NCBI RefSeq assembly: GCF_910596095.1
Contig: NC_056543.1
Coordinates: 26,236,542 to 26,300,541 of the forward strand
Source of the DNA: Thunnus maccoyii
Taxonomy: Eukaryota > Chordata > Actinopteri > Scombriformes > Scombridae
DNA: 64,000 bases
Direction: 5' to 3'
Of the stretch, positions 21,908 through 34,861 are shown one piece after another (position 1 is the first letter of the stretch; every line of letters starts with the position of its first letter). The notes beneath the pieces were generated by a model. That model had not been told where the DNA came from. It did no database searches and saw only the letters and a list, made by a program, of their open reading frames with translations. The translations under genes were made by a program, and so were the position numbers.

Positions 21908-23140
21908 GTTTGATGTACTGATTCCATATTTGTCTTGAATGCATGAGACAAAGTTGAGACGTCTTTTTTCTCTAACCTGCTAGAAATCTGATACAACTAC
22001 AAAAATTTGAATGATGTTACTGATACAGATATGGATACAGAATATCGCTTATGAGAATAAGATTTATTTTTTTGTAAGATCATAATAATAAGAAGTCATA
22101 GTAATCAATTTGAGATAACTATTAATTGGTACTGGTCATTCATTTTGTTCAAGAACAAAAATCATGACACAATGGCCAGGGTTTTTGATATGTGTGACAC
22201 ATTTATGGAATATTTATTTGATATACTGTATATAAACAAAGAGTAGCAAAATTCCATGACACACAATGAGATACCAAAACTACTACAAAAACTAATATGT
22301 ACTTTTACACTTTGACAAAGATTTCTTAATCTACTTAATGTATTACATTTTTCATCATTCATCATTTCTGTCTAACTACCCCTTACAAAAAATAGACTGT
22401 GAAAGGGAGCCTGTGTTGTGGGCTTCTGGGATTCTTGCATGATCACAATCTATTCTATTCACCCTCATTACTGAAGCTCAAAAATAGCAGAAGTCCTTTT
22501 TATGTCTGCAAAAACATCTAAGCAACCATTTAAAAAATAAAAACAATTGTTTGTTGTTCTAATGCATGAGTTGCATCTGAATATTGATTACAGATGTATT
22601 TGATCTTGGACGATGCATGGACAAACTTGATATGTGTGCACTCGAGCGTGTGCAGGTCACTGCTTGGTCTCTGTGCTGCAGTATGTATCCCACTCTGTGA
22701 TGCCTGAACGTCAATGCACACAATCCTATGACACAGAGATGACAGGAGTACAGGAGGAGGTCACAGAGCTCAGCTAAACCTGGGGACAAAGAGGTGCAGC
22801 TTGCTGATGACTCAGTGGGATTTGCCAGTAAGAGCCTGGAGCATGCCAGCTGCTGTTAGTGCTGACGCTCAGCTCACTGGAACAACACTGTGACCCCAAA
22901 AACACAAAGGGAGTCCAACCAGCATGTTCTCCCAGCTGGGGTTATTCACCTCTAAAGCCTCTTTGTTTACTGCAACCCCTGATGCTTTTAATGGGTAATA
23001 GGAGAGAGCGAGCAAATATGGTTTCACAGGGAGTTACATATCACATTGAGCCGGTGTGCACCCTCTTGTGGAGGATGTTTAGAGCTGCAGTCCACATACT
23101 TTTGTGTGTTTGCTTTTGGTCTGGAGCAGTTTTTCATTGT
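21908..23140. other. Spacer
   Basis: No gene or bounded repeat seen. The frames at 22859-23167 and on the minus strand at 22559-22789 have no family signature. Confidence 0.5.
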
Positions 23141-23145
23141 TTAGC

Positions 23146-23470
23146 CAGGCCCCTTACTTCCATTTAAGGAAAATCTTATTGCTAAATCAGTTTATTGAAG
23201 ACCCTCTCCTGTGTCCATGTGACAATGCCTCCGTGCACAAAGCCAGGTATGCTGTAGAGGAACCTGACCAGCCTGCCAGACCTTAACTCCAGAATCAGTG
23301 GTTGATCTCTGGATGCCTGCAGCCAGGTTCCAAAATCTTATGGAAAGCCTTTTGAGAAGAGTGGAAACTGTTATTCAGTGGCCGCATATTAATGCCTATG
23401 ATTGTTCAACAATGACATATGGTTATAATGTTCATATGTGGTCACTTACTTTTGGCCATGTAAAGTGTGG
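23146..23470 (+). pseudogene. Tc1-like transposase fossil (3' part)
   Basis: GGCCCCTTACTTCC at 23146, TGTGACAATGCCTCCGTGCA at 23218 and the end ACTTACTTTTGGCCATGTAA (23444 on) match the order of landmarks in a common fish Tc1-like element: the transposase stretch around its last catalytic residues, then the terminal CTTTTGGCCATG repeat. Several stops and deletions break it, and the expected DLNP motif is deleted (text jumps from PDLN to SRISG). Confidence 0.6.
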
Positions 23471-25495
23471 TGTGTTGGAAAAGCGACAAAACTGAGTCTG
23501 CCTAAAAATGTGTCAAAAGGGTATGCATGCTAAATTAGCTTGATTTGACACTGTTGTCCTACAATGCCATGCAAAACAGAAATGGGACTACTCATATCTG
23601 GGAGAAATTACAGCAACATCACAGAAAACTAAGTATCTATGAAAAAATGTATTACAACTATATTCTTTTTTTTTTTAAGTTATTACCAAGTATGAAGAAA
23701 TGATAAGGGAATTCAAGAATGATGAGAAAAGATATGTGAAAGATGATAAAAATGATCCAGAGGTGCGGACAGTCATCTGGAGGCCTCTTCTCTTGAAGCA
23801 GCTAATTGACTAAGGCTTCAGATTCAGTCTTAAGATGATTAAAGGATGAGCAGCAATAGTCTTAATGAGGAGGAAAAAGTCAAAATCGATAACGTTGTGT
23901 AATCCATAAGTAATTCAGTCACTGTGACTGATGCTGTGTTGCTATAACAACACAGATGTGAAGATAAACATATCGGAATATGGATATGTTGAATACATAT
24001 ATTGTTTTTCAATTAAAATTATGTTAAAAAATATAGATATCAGCAATTCTGACCCAATGTATATGATTTGGCAAGATTTCCTGTAGTTACAGCCCTTGTT
24101 CAGTTTTGTTCAGGTCATGACTTGAGTTTAGTACTGAGATCAGATCTCCTCTAGTCTTGTTTGGGCCCTGAAACCATTTTTACAATCCAAAACCAGATGT
24201 ATAGATTCATCCCTGTATGTATAGACTTCCAATCTGTAGTGTCATCTGTATCATGTACATTTTTTATGATGTTTTGTAATTTGCATGAACAAAAATCTCC
24301 TTTAATGTTTGCAGAGGTTCAGTCCTAAAACTTTTACGTCTTCCCCCACATTTCCTCAGGCTCAGTTATTTATAGCTTTTGTGGCTATGATTTCTCTCTG
24401 CAGCTGAGAGAAACTATGTTAATCCTGTGGAAAGAATGTGGTTTCTGGCTGCAAGTGTTACCTTGTATGGCAACAATGGACAGATCAGAGAAGAGAGATG
24501 GTGGACTTAATGTAGTGAGAGAGGATGAGAGGGAGTCATACAGACAAGACGGATATGCAGAAACAAAGTTAAATACATTAAACAAAATGTTCTACAGGGT
24601 TAAAAATAGCAGAGAGAAAGCATATTTGAAAAACATTGTTACACACATGATAAAGCTAAAATTGCTGAGACACTTTAACGTGCATGTCCTACAGTGCTGG
24701 AGCAGTTTTCATGGGAGCAATAACCAACATGATGTAAGCGGTTATTCTGAATATTTCTCCCAGCAATACTCCTTATGGATTGTTCAATAAGTGATGATTG
24801 CTGATGCACCACAGGCAGCTGATGAAAGGCTGCGATGTGACTCCCTGACTAGTTTGAAGCACGCAGTATTACCTGAAGCTGATTTACGATGAGAGCAGTC
24901 ATGAGTACCACAGCTTCATGTAAAAGGTCTTTGATCTGCACTAAAATGACATGCTATCACCAGTGTTGCAGCATGTGGTCAGAGAAACTAAATCGAGGCT
25001 GTAGGTGAAATCCACTGAAGCTGAGCAAGAACACTCTTTCTTTATCTACTGAGTTTGGATAAATGATACTTTAACATCCTCCATTATTTACTTGAGGAGA
25101 AAAACACTTCTGGCTAGATTAGGGTTTGCATATAAGGTTGAAGTCTCAGTATGTGTATGACAGAGAGATAGGTGCAGCAATAGGGAGACATTTCTCAAGA
25201 AAAAAACAAAACAAAAACATCAGCAGTTCAAACTTGCTTCATGCTTTTCAATGATTGCAAAAAGCATTGTTAACAGTTGCTATTGCTATCCCTATTAGTC
25301 CCCACGGTGGCATTCTGCAGGGACAGTGGAGCACTGTTTAACCTGATTAATGTATCTTGAGTTTCTTTGTGAGAAAAATGAGCTATCATGCTTAGCTGTG
25401 ACCCATCCAAGCAACATGTGCACATCAAGTTTCACTCTCCTACAGTTGGGGTAGAGGCTGTAAATGTGGCTCACTATAGATATATCATATATTGG
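23471..25495. other. Spacer
   Basis: No coding exon or bounded element was identified. The 124-codon frame at 24416-24790 has no recognisable domain and is likely random. Confidence 0.5.
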
Positions 25496-25500
25496 TTATG

Positions 25501-26815
25501 TGTCACAATCCTAGCCTAGCCCTAGTTCTTCCTGGTGTTTTCTCTCCCAGTCTGTGTGTGTGTGTGTCCCTGCCGCTTACCTGATTCTTACACACCTGCC
25601 TGCAATCAGTGCATCACCTCCTCAGCCAACATACCCGTCATGCATCAGCTCATCACCTCTCCAGGATATGTACCCCGGTGTTTCTCCCACTCATTGCCAA
25701 ATAGTTCTATCTGCTCGTGTGGTAGATATACTCTGGCTCACTTTGGCTCACTATTTTTTGATTTTCTTCAAGTTAGTTTCCTCCGGTTAACAACTGATTA
25801 ACACCTATTTGTCTCCTGTGCTTCAGGATGCCTGATTTTTCATTCTCCCTCACAACCTCCGTCAACCATGCCACCTCCATACCTCCTGCTGTCTGCAGCC
25901 ATCTCATCCCCTTTTGAAGTGCATTACAATAAATCTGTTAAATGTCATCTGCCTCTGAGTCTGTGTTCTGTGCTTGGATCCACTAGAGAACTAAACTTGA
26001 CAGAACAATCTGGCCAGTCATGGACACAGTGGAGACAGACCCTTTCCTGGGAACCTGTTTGGCACTGGGGGGACCTCGATTTGCCAGCCAAGCCTTCAAA
26101 CCTGTTGGCAACAGCCCTGCATCCCCCTGGGCTATGTTGCCACTGTGCCCGCCAGATCCAGAGCATGTTCAGCTGGCTCCCATCGGTCTCCAGTCTCTGC
26201 CCATGGGCCCCTGCCGGCTCCACCCAGGCCTGCCCAAGCTCTGGTCCTCATTGTACTGGTGTCAACCTGGACTGCTGCTCCAGCCTGGTGGGCACCACAC
26301 CAGCCTGTGTCAGCCTGCAGCTCACGCTTGGTTAGTGACTCACCAGTTCCCTGCTCCTGCATTGCAGCTTAGCTACAAGACCTTCTAGCCCCAGCAGCCT
26401 AGCTACCAGCCCCAGCAGCCGCCCCAGCCTCCAGAGCCCATGCCGCAGCAGTCCCAGTCTCCAGAGCCTGTGCTGTAGCAGACCCGGCCTCCTATACCTG
26501 TGCTGCAACAATTTGATAAATCTGTTAAACATCATCTGCTTCTGAGTCCATGTTCTGCGCTTGGGTCCAATAAAGAACTAAACCCGACAGAACAATCTCG
26601 CGATGAGTGGGAGAAATGCCAGGGTACATGTTCTGTAAAGGTATTGAACTGATGCATGACATGTACGTTGGCTGAGGAGTTGATGTGCTGATTTCAGGCA
26701 GGTGTGTAGGATCCAGGTAAGCGGCAGGAACACGAACACACACATATACTCACACAGACTGGGAGGCAGAGGCAAAACACTAGGAAGACAAAAGGGATAG
26801 GCTGGGATTGTGACA
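25501..26815 (+). mobile_element. LTR retrotransposon remnant with one inverted end
   Basis: A 502-bp LTR (25501-26002) starts TGTCACAATCC and ends TTGACA. It is followed by GAACAATCTGGCCAGTCATG and a short gag-like start (26020 on) that decays into CAG/CCA-rich low complexity. The 3' end is unusual: 26516-26589 repeats the LTR's own 3' end in direct orientation, then about 26595-26815 is the LTR's 5' half inverted, ending GGGATTGTGACA. The whole block is flanked by TTATG (25496-25500) and TCATG (26816-26820), a near-perfect 5-bp duplication. It is non-functional. Confidence 0.65.
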
Positions 26816-28784
26816 TCATGATGCTTTTGTAAGTAATTATTTACTGTATTATCAATGATCTCAAAGCTACATTGTCACAAAGCTTAAAATTAGACTGTTT
26901 CTTAGTTTATGACGCTTTGGATGTAAATGATTTTTCAAACAGAAGCACAGGCATTTATGGCCTTTTGTCTTAATGGTTTGTGACAATTCTGTCATTCCAC
27001 ATGACCTTGACATGATTCTATATGGACAGACATGAAGAACATATCATCTATGAAATATAATCTATGAAAATCCTCTCCTTCAACATATTATTGTACTAAA
27101 CTTTGCATATCACATATATATAACAGAATAGGCCTTTTTCCCAGCAGACATTTAGACAGACATTTAGACATTTCTCTCATAGCAGAGAAAGCACAGGTGT
27201 TACTAATCACATTAACATTGGCTATGTTTACATGCACACTTATAATTCGATTATAACGCGATTAAGGCAATAATACAAGTAAGGCAGAGCCTGTGTAAAC
27301 ACTATACTCCAACTATGCTAATGCGATTAGTCGAAGTAAGCATAATCGCAATAAGATATGTGGATTACTCCAATCTTACTTGCATTATTTGGGGCTAGTC
27401 AGAACACGTATACACCTGAGTGGCATTACTGAAACTGAGAAAGGTACGCATGTGCAACTGATGATGTATGTCACCATGACCATGTGGTGTATTGTTGACA
27501 AATGTGATAATTGAAAGCAAAACAGGGAAGAAACAATATTTCTGGAAGTTTGAGGAGACAGAGTTCATGTTGCGTGTCTTGCGTAGCATGGACATGATGC
27601 ATTTTTTAGATGGGCAAAAGCACCATAATGACGATACTAGTATCGGACAAACTGAATGAGGGAGGATTTGCCAGAACACCCAAGAAAGTATGCGTCCGCT
27701 GGAAAGCAGGAAAGGCTGCATATTGTAAAGCCAAAAAACAGAACTTAATGACTGGCTCCCACCTGTCCACATTTACACACTTCAACCTCTTTAATGATAT
27801 TTTAGGTCAAAGACCCCTGGCCACTGCCAATGAAGGTGGGCTGGACATTGGGTTTGCACGGGTGCATCAAAGACCCGATGGTGACGGTGATGCTGATGAT
27901 GATCAAGGTAAACTAAGTTATATCTAATGTTTGTTATTCCCTACCTTCCTTACACAGCTGACCAGTTAATTGGTTTATTGGCTTTCATTTCATTCAAACA
28001 TTTGATACCTATGGCCAGCAAAGAACACTCATACACACTTTTTTTTTTTTACACACACTTTTGAGAAATTGTGTTAGGTTATCTGTAAGAGGCAACTGCT
28101 TTATGTTTTAACAGAGAGAGCTATCGAGGAGAATGCGGACTCCGGGGAACCACCTGGGATAGCATCCAATCAACTGGCTGAGGAACCTGGCACAAGTACT
28201 CAAAAAGCAGAATTACACCCTGCTACAGGATCCACACAGCCAGAATCAGCAGAATCTGGTACTGTAGGTCAAAAGATCTGTAATATTACTAGTAGGTGCT
28301 TTGCCTTGGTCATTGGGGACCATATAACACATGCTGTCGGGTATTGACTACTTGTATTATATTCTCAGATTGCAAATCAACAGTACATACTGTAGTATAA
28401 ATTCATTATAAAGGTTATGAGTCTCTATTTTTATATTGTTTACTTTACCAATTCAGCTGCTCAAGCTCCTACTTAATAGGTGTTGATTGAAAAATACTGA
28501 AGAAGAAATCTTCATGGTTATATCATGAGTGCATTAGCAATCATTTACAATTTTATAAGAGCAATTTGACCACTTTCCGTTTCCATTCTCCTGCTCATCC
28601 AAGTTTGATCACCTTTTCTAGTTGAAATATAAAAGAAAAAATTTATGTTCCATGCAGAGCTATGTATTTGGATCTTGTATTTAAATACTTGTATGATCTC
28701 ATACAGGGGCATTACAGAACAAAAGGAGGAGACAGCTGACCTCAGCCATGGCTACCTGGTCTTCTAAGCATCAAGCACTCCTAG

Positions 28785-30025
28785 TGTTATGGGCTAGTAC
28801 AGAGAACCCAAGGTGCAGAACACAGAGGCAGAAGCGAGGAATTGGAATCAGGAAGATTTTATTAACAACCTGATGTTGAGGTAAAGAAAGGAGTCTTTGA
28901 GGCCAGGGGGAGGCAGATGCTGGGTGAGGAGGAACAGGGGGGGAAGGGTGGGGCTGGCAGCTGGAATCTGAGGCCGAGACAGGAGCAGGGAGCTGAGCAG
29001 GGCAGAGCAGGGGAATTGGCAGAGCGAAGCAGGGCAGGGTGAGTCCGTAGGGCTTGGGGGAACAGAGATGATCCTGAGCAGGTTCTGGACAGAACAGGAG
29101 GGAGACAGACAGGAGTCAAGCCAGGAATGAGGGTAACTGAGTCTACGATCTGGCGGAGTGTGGCAGTTGGAACCAGGTATTTGAAGCAGAGCAGGATGAT
29201 GATGACGGCTGGCAGCTGGTGACCTGACTTTGCACACCTGACTCCACTCCTGCAATCAAACACACACACACACAGGGTGCTTTTCAATACGCTAATTCTA
29301 TGCTTCCTCACGTCCTCTCTACTCCGTGACCCAGAAATTGATCTCCGTCCGCCATCATGGAGGATCTTCCAATCCCTGAAATGCACCTGGAAGAGAGGAA
29401 GAGCGAGGAGAGAGGAGGCTCCTGGAAGAGCTTAGAGCGAGGAAACACAGGTGTATTCTATGTGGAAGTGTTTTAACGGACGGCAAAACCCCTTTGATCC
29501 AAAGTGTATATTGATTGGTCAGCTAATCTGATGGGAGAGTAAACAGTGATGCTGTTATTGTAATACAGCAGATCAGGAAAACTACCTGTGGAGAAGGAAT
29601 GAAAGCACAACAGCAGCTTCTCATAGCCTATTTATTCACAAAATAAAGATTACTGGATGTAAAGTGTTCATTAATTGTACATGAATTTTAAATGCAAACT
29701 TTAGAGTTTAAACTTTTACTTAGTAATTTCTATTGCTGACTTATTCATATTTGACATTTAGGGTGAAGCGCATCATGACAACTTGTCGTCTCTTCAAAAT
29801 GACGCTGGAGTGAGTGAGGACCATTTGATAAATTAAATTCCTCTGTCCTCGTGTCTCTTCCTCGCATCTCTCTCTCTCATCATCGCTGGGAGGAGCTCAG
29901 GCACGAGGAAGAGACGTGAGTGAGGGAAACGAGGAGACAGGTTAGCATAATGAAAAGCACCCAGAGAGAGAGGGAAAGGGAGGAGGAGAGAGGCTGCCAG
30001 CTAGGCAGAAGTAGAGGGCATGACA
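28785..30025 (-). mobile_element. Solo LTR inserted in the Harbinger Myb-like gene
   Basis: The block begins TGTTATGGGC and ends GGGCATGACA (TG...CA inverted termini), flanked by CCTAG (28780-28784) and CCTGG (30026-30030), a 5-bp duplication with one mismatch. Read on the minus strand, it has an AATAAA (near 28860) shortly before its 3' end, as expected for the R-U5 part of an LTR. The length includes a nested element at 29275-29962, so the LTR itself is about 550 bp. Confidence 0.65.
29275..29962. mobile_element. TIR element nested in the solo LTR
   Basis: GGGTGCTTTTCAATACGCTA at 29275 and its near-complement ending GAAAAGCACCC at 29962 are inverted termini 688 bp apart. No transposase was seen, so it is non-autonomous. 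A clear target duplication is not visible because both flanks are simple-sequence (CA and GA repeats). Confidence 0.6.
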
Positions 30026-30795
30026 CCTGGAGAGGATGCAACAGAACCAAAACCAATGGATGGAGGCCCAGCTAGCTCAGAGTCATGACAGAAAGCAAAG
30101 GATGATGAATGGCATCCTGGAAAATCATGGTTGTACTACTGAGCATGTGGTGTCGGTTCTGCTGGAAGGACTCTTCAGCCCCAGTTTCCTCCACATCCTC
30201 AACCTTATCCTCATCCCTAATCTGCACCCTGCTACCCCATACAATCCCACCCCAACTACCCCACTGGGAGGAACCATCCTGCACCTGAGGAGGAATGCAG
30301 ATAGCAACAACTGTAGTGCAGATTATTTATGCACAGCTAATTGAATTAGTTCAATGAAGCACACTTCAATGCAAAAAGTTCTATGTTAAGTTTATTTGAA
30401 GTAAAATATCTGATTGAAGTTGTACTTTACCAAACTGTGGTCATGTTTACTGAACACGTTTTGACTAATGAAAAGAAAAAGTGTAGACACTGTTATTACA
30501 CATTATTGCAAAGAAAATGTCTTTTTTTTACTTGAAACTGGTCTACAAACAGATACGCTTGAAATACTTCAAAATGTGCACTAAATGGTTTGTGCATTTA
30601 GCAAAGTAAACTGCTTTTCATTTTTTTCAAAAAGTGTTAGTTTTTTTTTTTTATAAGCATGTTCACATATTTTAGGGAAAATAAAACAAGATTACCTCAA
30701 TCAAACATTTTTACTTTTTGAAATGAAATAGATTTTACAGATGTTTATGGTTTACACACGTTGAAGCAGCAGGAAATTTTCAGCCATGTATTCAG

Positions 30796-31330
30796 TCAGT
30801 GCTCGTCGAACAGCACTTGCTTCTTGGCCAGCAATGTGTTGGCAATTGGCTGAGGCAGAGCTCTCTCAAGGCCAATCATTTCTCCATTCCACACTGGATT
30901 GAGCTTCTCCCTCTTTTGCTCACAAAAGTTATGTAGTGCACAACATGCAACCACCATCAAGGGCATGAAAGTGAAGTGGAAGTTACTCCTCTTCAAGAGG
31001 ACCCCCCACCTTGATTTCAACCTTCCAAACGCCATTTCCACCGCTGTCTGTGCTGCACTTAAGTAGATATTAAAGGACTCTTGTTCTGGGGTTAATGCTG
31101 GGGACTGCATGTAGCCCTTTATTAGCCATTCAAGAAGGGGATATGCAGGGTCTCCAAGCAGGAGGAAGTCAACTGGTTCCCCTGAATAATCTTCACACTC
31201 TAAATATTGAATAACAATCAGTTTACAAATACAATAAATAATGGGAACAGTGGCACCAACTGAGCTCAGAGCATGCTTGGATGGCTTATACAGCTCCCAC
31301 AGGTCTTCCAAGTGCCCCCTCAGAAGGTTA
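30796..31330 (-). pseudogene. Harbinger DDE transposase, C-terminal part
   Basis: Minus-strand frame with DFLLLGDPAYPLLEWLIKGY (the second catalytic Asp in GDPAYPL), FNIYLSAAQTAVEMAFGRLK (the catalytic Glu in VEMAFGRLKSRWG) and VACCALHNFCE. These are the conserved blocks of PIF/Harbinger transposases and the domesticated HARBI1. This half is open for at least 150 codons to its stop. The N-terminal half is separated from it by two insertions and carries its own break (34862-35345). Confidence 0.8.
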
Positions 31331-31352
31331 CAATAGGCTGGGCCTCTTGCTT

Positions 31353-31462
31353 GGATATAGATTAAGCCTAGTCCTAGCCATTTGTTTTTAAGTTTGTCCC
31401 CAAGGGAGTTCTCAATTGAAAAAAAAAAGTCTTAGTCTTAGTTCTAGGCTTAATCTATGTCC
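31353..31462. mobile_element. 110-bp palindromic MITE
   Basis: GGATATAGATTAAGCCTAG (31353 on) and its near-complement CTAGGCTTAATCTATGTCC (ending 31462) flank about 70 bp. I recall this palindrome as common in fish genomes. It lies within the Harbinger transposase gene. Confidence 0.6.
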
Positions 31463-31480
31463 GAAAAGTAGGTCCAATAT

Positions 31481-34400
31481 TCACTCTTAGAGGTAAGTGT
31501 TCCAAAAGGGTTCTTCTTGAAGGGCTTTGAAGAAAGGGTTCTTGGGGTGTTCTTTGTAAGACTAAGGGTTCCAATAAGAACCCTTTCAATCCAAAGAACC
31601 CTTTTTGGAAGAAAGAGCTCTTCAAGGATTGTTGAAAGCATGGGTGTTAGAAGATCCTCACCCTCAAATATTCAAATGTTTACCTATGTTTCAAATAATA
31701 TTTTTAAATGTAGATGTATCTGGAATCCCCTTAATCAATTCATTTTACTTTTGTTCTGCCATAGTCTTTCTTTACCATCATTTCATGCCATACAATAGTT
31801 AATTGTGTACCTGTATTGAACAGACACTATGTTGGTTAGTCCCTCTAATGTGAGATATGCTGTGTATAGGTGTATAGACTGTGGAGAGAGCATTGAGACA
31901 AGGGTTGAGTTGAGGGGCATTTGTCTGCTGAAGATCTTTTTTAATATTGTTTTTTTTTGTTGATAATTTCTAATTCATGATGTACAACACTTAACGAGAG
32001 TTTTTATAAAGAGTGGCTAAAAATACAGTGCATATACGGTATATAATGTAGCTACATGATGTGGTCTCTGGTGGGAAGATCATGTCTTGAACCCTCAATC
32101 TTCAAAACACTGTGCTCTTACCTACTGAGCCACCATGTTAGTTTTGTTGTGACCATTGTAACTACAACCTCTGGAGGGAGGAGTTCATGAGCCAAAAGAG
32201 TTACCCTAAATTTATCTTCTTTTTGGAGAGTGGGCAGTTGACCCTCCTTATCTATTTTTCCTTTATTTTGGATGGTGGGAGGGCTTAGGGGGTGGAGGGC
32301 TACAGCGTGGAGGGGTGTTGGAGCCGAGAATTGAACCCCGATCTCCCAGGGGAAAAGCTAGGATTTGGTGTGTGGGGCCTGGGAGCTGGCTGCCCTGCTG
32401 GGGTTACTATGTGGGAGGTGAGAGCTGGTTTCCCTACAGATTGCATCACATAGTCTGCCCTTCTCTACAAAACAGGTGTGACATATCAATAGTGATTACT
32501 GTTCACACATTGCGTGATCACCTGCGTATGAATTGATACTAGAAGCTGGACTGTGAGGTGACAGAAAATCAGAAACTTCAGAGAATCAAGGTAAGCTAAA
32601 TCTAATATCTTATTTCAGCAAGCTTGACTCTAACCAAGGACTTTTATAGTGAAAGGTCGACTATTTTAATGCTGGCATTTCTATCTTGTTTTTTTTTTTT
32701 TGTAGAAATGAGTTATACAGCCTGGACAAAAAAATATGTATGCCAAAGGCTTGAACCAGAGGGTTTGGGTGATAACTCAAATGCCTTGAGATGGAGGACA
32801 GGCTTATTCAATCTGTTCCACTGTCACCATTATTACGTGCCCATACTCCGATTGCTCTCATTGGACCATGCATTACTTTGTTGTGTGTAGATAGCTTACT
32901 GCTTCATCTTGTGTAGTAAGGGTACCTTGGATTGATGCTACAAACTGTCATTTTTCTCTTCCCTCTCTGCTATGTCACTATTGCTGGAGATTACATGAAT
33001 TCACTTGCTTAGGACAGCCTGATGAGGCTGGCTTGTGTCCTATCTGTCATGTTGCTGATTCCACTGGTCATATGCTCACTTTTGACCTGTTACCCCCAGG
33101 ACCCGCACAGCCTCTCAAATCCTGTTGGCTTATCCTCAGAGAATCTCCACTCCTTATTTTAAGTATTTTTTTCTCATTAAAAATTATTTGAACGTTTTCA
33201 CAATGTCAACATCGTAAACACTGGTAATAGTAACATAGATTGTTAAATTATACAACACGTGGCAAGCAATCTGATTGGGTCAACTAGACATTTAGAACGT
33301 GCTCAAATCAGCATGGCTCAAATGAAAAAAGCCTCATCACTAAAAATATTACTTCGCCATTCATGAGAATTACAGACCGTGACGTCGCCCTAACAACAAC
33401 AGTCATTTCTGGGTAGAAGACTGGTGGTGATTGGTGGTGACTTGACGTGATTTGAATTGCGGAGATATGTGAAACTTGTTTTTTTCTGTTGTCATTTTCA
33501 GCCATAACTGTAACGTTTGAAGATAGATAATTAAACACGGTGGTCCGACCTATCTGATGTTTCTGCTGGGTTTATTTTATGTACTGTGTTGCTTTGCTAG
33601 TGTCTTTGTTTTGTTTTGTTTTGGGGGGATTTACAGTGAAAATTGGATTGAACTGAACTGATTAGGGGTTGTGGGGAAAACAAAGCAGACCCTTTACTGA
33701 GTGGATTCAACCCAGGACTGTGGGACGATTACACTCACACAGTTGCACACACTGAAAAAACCTGAACCCTTTTCCACTCTTTATCGTTACCCAGCACCCC
33801 CATACACAACAAAACTTAGCCGTTTTCCCTTCAGTTGAGAGTATAGCTCAGCTCCCCCTACAGCATCCTCCATCAGCTGTGCTGGTGTGTCATTGACATG
33901 GTGGTACTAGCTTAAAAATGTCTGTGAAGTTTGTGGACGTGGTAGCTAAATCTGTCCATGGAAAATATGATGGATATCTTAGTTACAACAAGATTGAGCT
34001 AGCAAAGTATTTTTGTGTTTATATGTGAGGTATTTATTCAGACTGGGAAATCCCACAATCTCTAAAAAGCATTAGCTCAAGTTGGTTGGCTGACTCAACA
34101 GGGACTAGAAATAGCCTCTTCTGCTAGGTCGTTACTATGGGTTGGCCTACTTGCTGGAGTAGTAAACTAGGTTTCATTACATAGGAGTCTACTGACGTGA
34201 GTGATTGTTTTCCAGGTATTAGTCATACCCCATGTATTTCAATAGAAACAGCGATAACACAAGCAAGTTTTTTTTTTTTTTTTTTAGAGTGAACTGCCTC
34301 ACAATATGAATACATTGTGTTTATCTTTTAATGTTGTATAATTGTAATATTACACTTGAGGGAGTGCTTTACCTTTATTGTTGCCAACAACGGCGGTAAA

Positions 34401-34840
34401 GCACACCCTCTCGAGTAATATTGCTTAAATGATGGATGACCACGATATGCAATCTGAGGGTTCTTCGTAGAACCCTAAGAAGACCTGAGGGTTCTAGGTG
34501 AAACCCTTAAAATATGAAAGGGTTGTTGGTGGAACCCCCTGGGTCGGTTCTAGATGAAACCCTTAGAAGGTGAAAAGGTTCTGGATAGAACCCCCAGTGA
34601 GAGTTTGGGGTGAAACCATTACACCATAGAAGGGTTCTCTGTGGAACACAGGGGGTTCTGGGTGGAACCTTTCACAGATGGTTCGAGGTATAACCTATTG
34701 GGTTCTAGGTAGAACCCTCTGAAAGGGTTCCAGGTGGAACCTTTATAAAAGGTTCTACCAGGAACAAAGAGGGTTCTCCTATGGGGACAAGCCGAAGAAC
34801 CCTATATGGTTCTAGTCAGCACCTTTTTTCCTAAGAGTGT
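31481..34840. mobile_element. 3.4-kb segment with CACTCTTAG ends and GGTTCT/AGAACC arrays
   Basis: CACTCTTAGAGG at 31482 and, on the minus strand, ACACTCTTAGGAAAAAAGG from 34840 are inverted termini. Next to each are arrays of GGTTCT and AGAACC words: about 130 bp at 31500-31628 and about 390 bp at 34455-34840. The interior has no gene I recognise. It splits the Harbinger transposase between its N- and C-terminal halves. It may be one transposon or two truncated copies of one family flanking other DNA; no target duplication is visible. Confidence 0.5.
32063..32134 (-). repeat. tRNA-like (SINE head) sequence
   Basis: On the minus strand, GGTGGCTCAGTAGGTAAGAG has a good pol III box A, and GGGTTCAAGAC 40 bp downstream resembles box B. 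The stem pairing is poor and the anticodon arm is short, so this is a tRNA-derived repeat or pseudogene rather than a working tRNA. Confidence 0.4.
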
Positions 34841-34861
34841 AGGATGTAGGAAGGCCACCCC

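Larger units (their letters stand above)
27524..30344 (+). pseudogene. Harbinger Myb/SANT-like DNA-binding protein, broken
   Basis: In PIF/Harbinger elements this second protein binds DNA and helps the transposase reach the nucleus and the element ends. The first exon-like segment (27524-27907) has a FEETEFMLRVLRSMDMM start. After a frame change near 27630 it continues with ARTPKKVCVRWKAGKAAY and FNDILGQRPLAT, which fit the Myb/SANT-like trihelix pattern. It ends at a GT donor followed by an AG acceptor at 28115 (second segment to about 28258). A third segment starts at 28707, after CATACAG, and continues after the LTR insertion with EDATEPKPMDG-type or MQQNQNQWMEAQLAQ frames near 30036. The frameshift and the 1.24-kb LTR insertion make it non-functional. 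Confidence 0.6.

Noticed and set aside
24416-24790. 124-codon open frame as a possible gene
   Set aside because: No domain signature, no splice context and AT-biased composition.
26020-26388. Gag-like open frame in the LTR element
   Set aside because: The start resembles a gag leader, but the rest is Pro/Gln-rich low complexity without a capsid or zinc-knuckle pattern, so no protein is claimed.
32300-32345. Second tRNA-like T-arm (GGGGTTCAATTCTCGGC on the minus strand)
   Set aside because: Only one arm is present; no cloverleaf or box A at the right distance was found.
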